From: Bacillota bacterium
GTDB lineage: Bacteria; Bacillota; Limnochordia; Darwinibacteriales; Darwinibacteriaceae
Reading direction: 5' to 3'
NCBI GenBank assembly: GCA_012521295.1
Contig: JAAYMS010000064.1
Coordinates: 1-37,190 of the forward strand
DNA: 37,190 bases
Position numbers and translations under genes: made by a program
In this document: in pieces, positions 30,662-37,190 of the stretch
Numbering within the stretch: position 1 is the first letter of the stretch
Layout: each line of letters opens with the position of its first letter
Notes under the pieces: model-generated
The model's database searches: none
What the model saw: only the letters and a program-made list of their open reading frames with translations
Told to the model about the DNA's origin: nothing

Positions 30662-31939
30662 GTGCGGGCAGTGCTTTCACCTGAAGAAGTTGCACGTCGC
30701 AAAGCAGAACTAGAGGAGAGGCGAGCTCTAAAGCGTAAGTATCGCCGGAGGCAGGTTGTCTTCTATACTATCACGATTTTATTAGGGCTGATCCTAATGT
30801 TTGTGGTAGCGCGCTACAGCTACAATAGATCGGCACAGGTTAGTGGTTTAGCGGCTCAGCCTACAGTGGAGGGCCGCAGGCTTAATATCCTCTTTCTAGG
30901 TACAGATAAACTGTCAGCCTCTGGTTCAAGAGCCGATACGATTCTCCTTGTTTCCCTTGATACCAAATCTGGTGAAGCCGGAGTTATCTCCATTCCCAGA
31001 GATACGCGTGTTTGGATTCCCAGCCACAACCGCTGGGATCGGGTGAATGCCGCCTATGCCCGCGGTGGGCCTGAGTTAGTAATGGAGGCTGTCTCGAATC
31101 TACTGCAGGTACCGATTAAGTACTACGTACAGACAGATTTTGAGGGATTCGAAAAAATCGTAGACATTCTCGGCGGTGTTGAAATTACCGTAGAGCGAGA
31201 AATGGTATACCAAGATAAGGCTCAGGATCTATATATCAACCTCAAGCCGGGCAGACAAGTGCTGGATGGTCAGAAGGCACTGCAGTATGTCAGGTATCGT
31301 GATCGCTTAGGGGATATAGCGCTTGTTGATCCTTTTAAGGGAGAGTACGACGGCCGGGTGGAACGCCAACGCAAGTTCTTGGCTGCTCTCGCAGAGAAAG
31401 TGCTCAGCCCATCTGTGGTCACTAAGCTTCCACAGCTGATCAGCCAGGCGCTGCAGATGGTGCGCACCAATTTGCCTTGGGATGAAGTACTGAGTTTAGC
31501 TCTGGCCAGCCCTCGCTTTTCACCCGAACGCATTTCGTCGTCAGTACTGCCCGGAAACAGTCAGGTACTGAACGGTGCCTGGTATTGGATCGTTAACGAG
31601 CAAAAAGCTGCTCAGGTCGTTGATTCCCTTGTTTGGGGAATACCAGAACCCTTGAAGCTGACAGTATTGAACGGCAATGGACGGAGCGGTATCGCCCAGC
31701 AGGTTGCGAATATGCTTCGCGAGAAGGGTTATGATGTGGTATCATTAGGTAATGCCCAGCACTTCGATTTTGCCGAAACGCAGATCGTTGTCTCGGAAAA
31801 GGACAAGAACCGTGTAGGTGACCTTGCCGTTCTGTTAGATGCCGCAGTATTGGTTCAAGCTGGAGATGGGCAAGAACCTGGTACAGCAACTATCATCATT
31901 GGCGGCAACTTCAACTTGCAGAGGAGCGTGGGAATTTGA
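30662..31939 (+). CDS. LytR-CpsA-Psr (LCP) family protein with LytR_C domain
   Basis: TM N-terminus, 'RADTILLVSLDTKSGEAGVISIPRDTRVWIP', 'DRVNAAYARGG', 'YVRYRDR', C-terminal 'LTVLNGNGRSGIAQQVANMLREKGYDVV'. Confidence 0.94.
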   Translation: MRAVLSPEEVARRKAELEERRALKRKYRRRQVVFYTITILLGLILMFVVARYSYNRSAQVSGLAAQPTVEGRRLNILFLGTDKLSASGSRADTILLVSLDTKSGEAGVISIPRDTRVWIPSHNRWDRVNAAYARGGPELVMEAVSNLLQVPIKYYVQTDFEGFEKIVDILGGVEITVEREMVYQDKAQDLYINLKPGRQVLDGQKALQYVRYRDRLGDIALVDPFKGEYDGRVERQRKFLAALAEKVLSPSVVTKLPQLISQALQMVRTNLPWDEVLSLALASPRFSPERISSSVLPGNSQVLNGAWYWIVNEQKAAQVVDSLVWGIPEPLKLTVLNGNGRSGIAQQVANMLREKGYDVVSLGNAQHFDFAETQIVVSEKDKNRVGDLAVLLDAAVLVQAGDGQEPGTATIIIGGNFNLQRSVGI

Positions 31940-32286
31940 CCATAACTAGTCCGCAGGAAATTGCCTTGGCGGCTGCACGTGCAGCGGCGGATAAGAAGGC
32001 CAATGACGTACAGGTCCTAAACGTCTCGGCTCTAACTTCTGAAACAGATTTCTTTGTTATCTGTAGTGCTGAAACTCAGATTCAGATTGCTACAATTGTA
32101 CGAGAGATAATTGACCAATTGGCCGAAGCAGGGATTGAGCTTCTCCGGCAGGAAGGCCGAGGTGGTAACAGCTGGATACTGCTTGACTACGGTGGTGTCG
32201 TTGTGCACGTCTTCGAAGAGGAAGCACGCAGGTATTACAGTCTGGAGAAACTCTGGGCTGATGCGGAACGTATTGCAACGCCATGA
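31936..32286 (+). CDS. rsfS: Ribosomal silencing factor RsfS
   Basis: 'KANDVQVLNVSALTSETDFFVICSAETQIQIATIV', 'RQEGRGGNSWILLDYGGVVVHVFEEEARRYYSLEKLW'. Confidence 0.96.
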   Translation: MTITSPQEIALAAARAAADKKANDVQVLNVSALTSETDFFVICSAETQIQIATIVREIIDQLAEAGIELLRQEGRGGNSWILLDYGGVVVHVFEEEARRYYSLEKLWADAERIATP

Positions 32287-33038
32287 AAGAAGCATATACC
32301 CATTTAGCTCAGTTTTATGATCTGCTGATGGACGAAGATTATCAGGCATGGGCCTCTTATCTTCTAGACCTTGCAGAAGAAGCAGGGATTAGCCCGAAGC
32401 GGATCCTTGAACTCGGATGTGGTACCGGGAACCTCTCCTTGGCGTTAGCGGCTTGTGGCATGGAGGTTGTGGGCGTCGATATTTCTCCAGAAATGATCCG
32501 CGGTGCCCAGGAAAAGGCCGGCATCCAAGGATTAGCCCTCGATTTTCGGGTGCAGGATATGCGGGAACTGCACTTTCCTGATCAGCGGTGGGAGATCGCC
32601 ATTGCAGCGTGCGATGCGATGAACTATCTTACCACTGCTCATGACTTCTGCCTTGCGCTTCAGGCCGTTCACCGCCACTTAGAAGATGGCGGTGTGTTCT
32701 TCTTTGATCTCAACTCTGAAGCGAAGTTGAGAGAGTTGTATGGCAACAACTCATTTGCCGATCTACATGATGACTTCGCCTACTTCTGGGATAACAGCTT
32801 CGATGAGCAAGAAGAAACATGTATCATGGAGCTGACGTTTTTTGTGCAGGGAGGTTCTGGGGCATATCATCGTGTACAGGAGCGTCATGTTCAGAAACTG
32901 TGGCGGCCTGAGACGGTCGCAGAGTTCTTAGAACAAACGGGTTTCGAGTTGATTGGATGCTACGGGTTTATGACGATGGAACAGCCAAGTGACGATTGTG
33001 AGCGCTGGCAATTTGCCGCAAAGAAAGCACTTCGGTGA
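32283..33038 (+). CDS. Class I SAM-dependent methyltransferase
   Basis: SAM motif 'ILELGCGTGNLSLALAACGMEVVGVDIS'; overlaps rsfS by 4 nt. Confidence 0.92.
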   Translation: MKEAYTHLAQFYDLLMDEDYQAWASYLLDLAEEAGISPKRILELGCGTGNLSLALAACGMEVVGVDISPEMIRGAQEKAGIQGLALDFRVQDMRELHFPDQRWEIAIAACDAMNYLTTAHDFCLALQAVHRHLEDGGVFFFDLNSEAKLRELYGNNSFADLHDDFAYFWDNSFDEQEETCIMELTFFVQGGSGAYHRVQERHVQKLWRPETVAEFLEQTGFELIGCYGFMTMEQPSDDCERWQFAAKKALR

Positions 33039-33056
33039 GCCGAAGTGCTTCTTTTT
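33025..33056 (+). terminator. Intrinsic terminator overlapping the methyltransferase 3' end
   Basis: AAGCACTTCGG/CCGAAGTGCTT perfect stem with TGAG loop containing the stop codon, then CTTTTT. Confidence 0.9.
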
Positions 33057-33058
33057 GA

Positions 33059-33301
33059 TCACATCTGAGTTTTGAAGGCCCCTTGTTGACGGAGGAGTTC
33101 TTGTTCGGCCAAGGCAATCATTCTTCTGACCATATGTCCGCCAACTGCACCGCACTCTCTTGAGGAGATGTTTCCCCAGTAGCCAGTTTTATACTCGGGA
33201 TTGATTCCCAATTCAGCAGCTACTTCGTATTTGAACTGATTCAGTGCTTGATATGCTTGAGGGACCAGTTTTTGCTTGCTGGTGTTTGAGCCTAGTGCCA
33301 T
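33059..33301 (-). CDS. Alpha/beta-type small acid-soluble spore protein
   Basis: 'LVPQAYQALNQFKYEVAAELGI...WGNISSRECGAVGGHMVRRMIALAEQEL'; - strand RBS 'gggaggg' 6 nt before the second ATG (33301). Confidence 0.94.
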   Translation of the reverse strand: MALGSNTSKQKLVPQAYQALNQFKYEVAAELGINPEYKTGYWGNISSRECGAVGGHMVRRMIALAEQELLRQQGAFKTQM

Positions 33302-33497
33302 GTTCATCCCTCCCGAAGAAGTTGTTTGTGTGCTTTAGTGTCTCCTTTCAAACATGTTTTACGCAGGTAACTGTCACCAGGTCTCGATTTATTTAAAAAA
33401 ATGAGTGCAGGAATTATCTTAAGGTCGTTGAATAGGATCAAGTGGTGTTCGTGATAATTTTCTCGATCGCATACACTTAGCGAAAGGGTGAGTCTTT

Positions 33498-34823
33498 TTG
33501 ATAGCTAAGACATTTCCGCGGGGTGGTTCTGAGATTCCACACCGGAAAGAGGCTACTGAGCATAAACCTATTGTGACTTTGGCTCCACCGCAGTTTGTGG
33601 TTATCCCATTGCGGCAGCATATTGGGGCACCCTGCAAGCCTTTAGTAGCAGTAGGTGATTATGTCAAAATGGGACAGAAGATTGGTGACACTGATCAGTT
33701 TGTCAGTGCACCTGTCCATGCTAGTGTCTCTGGTACAGTAACAGCTATTGAGGAGCGGGTCCTCCTGAATGGCAGCAAGTGTTTGGCTGTTGTGATTGAA
33801 AATGACGGCAAGGATGAAAGACACGTCTATCCAACTAAGCCAGTTGATAAGATGTCTGCAGAGTCTATCCGGCAGGCTGTTCGTGAGGCTGGTATCGTTG
33901 GTATGGGCGGGGCTGGGTTCCCCACACATATTAAGCTCAATCCCCCTAAGCCTGTTGATACAGTGATCATCAACGGCGCAGAGTGTGAGCCGTACCTCAC
34001 CTGCGATCACCGCCTTATGGTGGAGCAGGCAGAAGCTTTGGTTGAAGGAACAAAGGCAATCATGAAGGCCGTTGGGGCTGAACGTGGCATTTTGGGTATT
34101 GAAGCGAACAAGCCCGACGCTATTGAAGCAGTGCGGGACATGATTGGCGACGCTCCTTCTTTGTCTGTAACCGTTCTGCAGGTACGTTATCCACAGGGAG
34201 CAGAGAAGCAGCTGATAAAGGCAGCTGTCAATCGTGAAGTCCCATCTGGTAAACTGCCGGCCGAAGTAGGCTGTGTGGTCAGCAATGTGCATACAGCAAT
34301 CAGCATTTATGAGGCCCTGACTAAAGGAATTGCCTCGTATGAACGCGTTGTGACAGTCAGCGGTGGTGCTGTAGTAGACCCGCGTAACGTTCGTGTGCGG
34401 ATTGGTACACCTCTGCAGGCTCTGCTGGACTTCTGTGGCGGGACCTTGGGCGAGCCTGCAGTAATTGTAGGCGGCGGCCCTATGACAGGCCCACCAGTAG
34501 CATCTTTAGAAGCACCAGTAGTCAAGAATCTGTCTGGGATTCTCGCCTTAACCGCTGAGGAAGTAGGCTTTGATGAAAACCGTCCATGTATTCGCTGCGC
34601 ACGATGCGTGAATGTATGTCCTATGGGCCTTACTCCAAATATGCTTGGAGCCTTGTCGCACCACGGCAGGTTTTCGCAGGCGGCATCCATAGGCTTGATG
34701 GATTGCATTGAATGTGGACTGTGTTCTTTTGCATGTCCATCGAAACGCGCTTTGGTGACGTGGATTAAGGAAGGCAAAGCTGGATGGCAGGCGGAAAGGG
34801 CGGCCGCACAGGCGGCGAAGTAG
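33498..34823 (+). CDS. rnfC: Rnf electron transport complex subunit C
   Basis: 'FVVIPLRQHIGAPCKPLVAVGDYVKMGQKIG', 'GMGGAGFPTHIKLN', 'NGAECEPYLTCDHRLM', two [4Fe-4S] motifs 'CIRCARCVNVCP' and 'CIECGLCSFACP'. Confidence 0.97.
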   Translation: MIAKTFPRGGSEIPHRKEATEHKPIVTLAPPQFVVIPLRQHIGAPCKPLVAVGDYVKMGQKIGDTDQFVSAPVHASVSGTVTAIEERVLLNGSKCLAVVIENDGKDERHVYPTKPVDKMSAESIRQAVREAGIVGMGGAGFPTHIKLNPPKPVDTVIINGAECEPYLTCDHRLMVEQAEALVEGTKAIMKAVGAERGILGIEANKPDAIEAVRDMIGDAPSLSVTVLQVRYPQGAEKQLIKAAVNREVPSGKLPAEVGCVVSNVHTAISIYEALTKGIASYERVVTVSGGAVVDPRNVRVRIGTPLQALLDFCGGTLGEPAVIVGGGPMTGPPVASLEAPVVKNLSGILALTAEEVGFDENRPCIRCARCVNVCPMGLTPNMLGALSHHGRFSQAASIGLMDCIECGLCSFACPSKRALVTWIKEGKAGWQAERAAAQAAK

Positions 34824-34847
34824 AAAGCGGTTGAGGGAGTGGAGAGC

Positions 34848-37190
34848 ATGGAAAGACGAACGGGTCCTTATTTACGTAGTCCGGTAACTATAGAGAGTAC
34901 GATGCGCGATGTGTTGATTTCACTGCTACCTGCGCTCGCAGCTGGAGTTGTCTTCTTTGGCCTTCGGGCTTTGTGGCTAGTGATCCTCAGCACTGCAGCA
35001 GCGATGGTTACAGAAATGCTGCTCTTGAGGCGGCCCTTTACACGAGAGGGTTTGTTTGGAGACGGAAGTGCTGCCGTTACAGGTGTGTTGGTGGGATTAA
35101 TTCTGCCGTCAACAGCGTCCTGGTGGGTTCCAGTAGTGGGCAGCATCATAGCCATTGCTGTTGTTAAGCTGCCTTTTGGTGGATTGGGTTATAACATCTT
35201 TAACCCCGCTTTGGGAGCAAGGGCAATTCTTCTGTTAGCCTTTACGTCTCAAATGGTGCGCTTTGCGCTGCCTTTTGATACGGTTACTGGTGCCACACCC
35301 CTACTTACCATGACTAGTTTCGATTGGTCACTCATATGGGGTAATGTGGGCGGCAGTATTGGCGAAACCTCTGTTATTGCCATCCTTTTGGGAGCAGCCT
35401 ACCTGTTCTATAAAGGGCATATTGATTGGCGGATTCCGGTAGGTTACGTTGGCGCAGCCTTTGTCATGGCTCTTTTGTGGGGATTGAACCCCTGGATTAC
35501 AGTTTTTGCAGGCGGCCTTTTGTTTGGTGCGGTCTTCATGGCCACCGACATGGTTACCTCGCCGGTTACTCCCATGGGGCAGCTTTTGTTCGGAATTGGC
35601 TGTGGTGTGCTCACGGTTTTCATCCGTAAGTTCACATCGCTACCTGAAGGCGTTACCTTTGCAATTCTAGGCATGAACGCGTTAGTGCCTATTTTAGACA
35701 AACTTACTATGCCTCAGCGCTTTGGTGTTGGTATCCCTCGTGAACAGCGGTTCCAGGGTACCGCAGTGGGTGTAGTTGTGACTGCTGCTGTTGTTCTGCT
35801 AGCAGTAATCATCGCCACCCCAGGTCAAGAAATACAGCCTGTGTTCAGCGGCCCTCATTATCTGCCCATTGTTGAGATGTTAGGTACAAGCGATTATTCG
35901 GTTGAGGAGATCAATGGTACCCGCTACTATACCGTGCGAGATGGCGAAGGAACCCTCAAGGCTGCGGTATTTGCAGCTGAGCAGCGGGGCTTCCATGGGC
36001 CGATCCAATTCTTAGTTGCCCTTGACGATCAGTTTGCTATCACTGATCTGCGGGTCTTGGAACATAAGGAAGACCCCGGTTTGGGTGCCTTGGTTGCCAA
36101 GCCTGATTTCTTATCCCAATTTGTCGGGCTTAATGTAGACAGTGCTTTCAGTTTGGGCACAGACGTTGATGGGATTTCTGGCGCAACTATTTCTTCGAGA
36201 GCAATGGCCACAGGTGTGCGCCGCGCTCTAGAAGGATTTATGGATGCCTTCTTCCCGACGACAGAAGCAGCAGCTGGATGGTCCGACGGGGTTTATACCG
36301 GAGTTGCTGACTCCTTCGGTGGTCCGCTTACTGTAGAAGTAGTCGTTACGAACGGTCAAATTGCAGATGTCCGAGTCCTTTCTAGTTCTGATACACCTGG
36401 TATTTCTGACGGTGCAATTGCCAATGTTCCTGGCCGGATAGTGGCTGCTAATAGTCCAAAGGTTGATGCATATTCTGGCGCCACTGTAACTAGTGAAGCG
36501 ATTATGAGCGCTGTCGAAAAAGCATTGTCGCAGGCAGCGGCTGATGTGATGGCAGGTTGGCCTGATGGCACCTATACAGGCAGTGCAGCTGGTTTCAGCG
36601 GTCAGGTTGAGGTAGAAGTAACCGTAAGCGGCGGCCAAATCATTGATGTAAGAGTTGTCTCTCATTCTGATACGCCTGGCATCTCTGACTCGGCAATCAA
36701 CGCCATCCCAGGGCGCATTGTAGAGGCAAACAGCCCCGACGTTGATGTTGTCAGCGGTGCAACTTATACAAGTGAAGGTATTATCGCAGCCGTGCGTAAT
36801 GCGCTTGATTCACAAGCTTCAGCTGGGGAGGCTCCAGCAGAGCAACCAAGCTCAGCTGTAGGATTTGACATCAAAGTTTCTGATGGTACCTACCGTGCTG
36901 TGGGTAAGGGCTTTGGCGGTGACTTGGTTGTTGATGTAACAGTGGCAGGTGGCAAGATCAATGCTATCTCGGTTGTTGAGCATGCAGACACACCATTCTT
37001 AGCCGATCCAGCGATCGAGGCTCTTGTACCGGCAATCCTTGATGCTCAGGGTGTTGTGGACGTATACAGCGGTGCTACCATGACCAGTAAAGGCCTGTTT
37101 GAAGCTGTAGAGAAGGCTGTCAGCGGCGCAGGTGAAGCTGAAGTTGCTGCGAAGGTCGAGCCTTTCGATATTAAGGTCTCTGACGGTACC
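34848..37190 (+). CDS. RnfD-RnfG fusion with additional tandem FMN-binding domains (3' truncated by window edge; 781 codons without a stop)
   Basis: Translated by hand from ATG 34848 to 37190. RnfD part 'MERRTGPYLRSPVTIESTMRDVLISLLPALAAGVVFFGLRAL...FDTVTGATPLLTM...ILGMNALVPILDKLTMPQRFG'; RnfG part 'FQGTAVGVVVTAAVVLLAVIIA...EHKEDPGLGALVAKPDFLSQFVGL...DVDGISGATISSRAMATGVRRAL'; then repeats such as 'DGVYTGVADSFGGPLTVEVVVTNGQIADVRVLSSSDTPGISDGAIANVPGRIVAANSPKVDAYSGATVTSEAIMSAVEKAL'. Absent from the ORF track, apparently because no stop occurs in the window. Confidence 0.93.
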   Translation, partial: MERRTGPYLRSPVTIESTMRDVLISLLPALAAGVVFFGLRALWLVILSTAAAMVTEMLLLRRPFTREGLFGDGSAAVTGVLVGLILPSTASWWVPVVGSIIAIAVVKLPFGGLGYNIFNPALGARAILLLAFTSQMVRFALPFDTVTGATPLLTMTSFDWSLIWGNVGGSIGETSVIAILLGAAYLFYKGHIDWRIPVGYVGAAFVMALLWGLNPWITVFAGGLLFGAVFMATDMVTSPVTPMGQLLFGIGCGVLTVFIRKFTSLPEGVTFAILGMNALVPILDKLTMPQRFGVGIPREQRFQGTAVGVVVTAAVVLLAVIIATPGQEIQPVFSGPHYLPIVEMLGTSDYSVEEINGTRYYTVRDGEGTLKAAVFAAEQRGFHGPIQFLVALDDQFAITDLRVLEHKEDPGLGALVAKPDFLSQFVGLNVDSAFSLGTDVDGISGATISSRAMATGVRRALEGFMDAFFPTTEAAAGWSDGVYTGVADSFGGPLTVEVVVTNGQIADVRVLSSSDTPGISDGAIANVPGRIVAANSPKVDAYSGATVTSEAIMSAVEKALSQAAADVMAGWPDGTYTGSAAGFSGQVEVEVTVSGGQIIDVRVVSHSDTPGISDSAINAIPGRIVEANSPDVDVVSGATYTSEGIIAAVRNALDSQASAGEAPAEQPSSAVGFDIKVSDGTYRAVGKGFGGDLVVDVTVAGGKINAISVVEHADTPFLADPAIEALVPAILDAQGVVDVYSGATMTSKGLFEAVEKAVSGAGEAEVAAKVEPFDIKVSDGT
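36277..37190 (+). repeat. Tandem FMN-binding domain repeats (3 complete, 4th starting at window edge)
   Basis: Protein-level repeats with [YV]SGATxTS at 36474, 36753 and 37068 and 'FDIKVSDGT' recurring exactly 300 nt apart (36864 and 37164). Confidence 0.88.

Noticed and set aside
33452-33477. TGATAAT-N11-CATACACT upstream of rnfC as a sigma-E promoter
   Set aside because: The -10 looks good but spacing is short and the implied start would fall in the rnfC RBS; more likely chance.
33642-34292. 216-aa minus-strand ORF antisense to rnfC
   Set aside because: His/Cys/Leu-rich shadow ORF inside a clearly conserved + strand gene.
36228-36665. 145-aa and 71-aa minus-strand ORFs over the FMN_bind repeats
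   Set aside because: Shadow ORFs antisense to a strongly conserved + strand repeat protein.

Overview
The window is a dense, almost entirely + strand stretch of chromosome from a spore-forming Firmicute (Clostridia/Limnochordia-like; the exact taxon cannot be read from the sequence). Gene order: pcrA 3' end, ligA, gatC, gatA, gatB, a divergent lgt-like gene, fur/perR, a valine T-box and valS, folC, a SPOR-domain protein, a 56-aa 2[4Fe-4S] ferredoxin (missing from the ORF track), a SpoIID-like gene, a small orphan ORF, cysK, maf, radC, mreB-mreC-mreD-PBP2, minC-minD-minE, an 80-aa membrane protein at the spoIVFA position, a SpoIVFB-like M50 protease, a TIGR03960/TIGR03936 pair, rng, an L21 leader, rplU, prp, rpmA, obgE, yhbY, nadD, an LCP protein, rsfS, a methyltransferase, an alpha/beta SASP on the - strand, rnfC, and an open frame running off the right edge. 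That last frame (34848..37190) has no stop in 781 codons and is also missing from the supplied track. It encodes RnfD fused in frame to RnfG, followed by tandem extra FMN-binding domains, with at least five [ST]GAT-type flavinylation motifs. It is the most unusual object in the window. Other points worth checking are an Lgt homologue that seems to lack the catalytic His and Arg, a truncated SpoIVFA-like protein with a hairpin over its RBS, an L21 leader with overlapping or pseudoknot-compatible stems, and terminators that overlap downstream or upstream gene signals. No CRISPR, IS element, prophage, tRNA or rRNA was seen.
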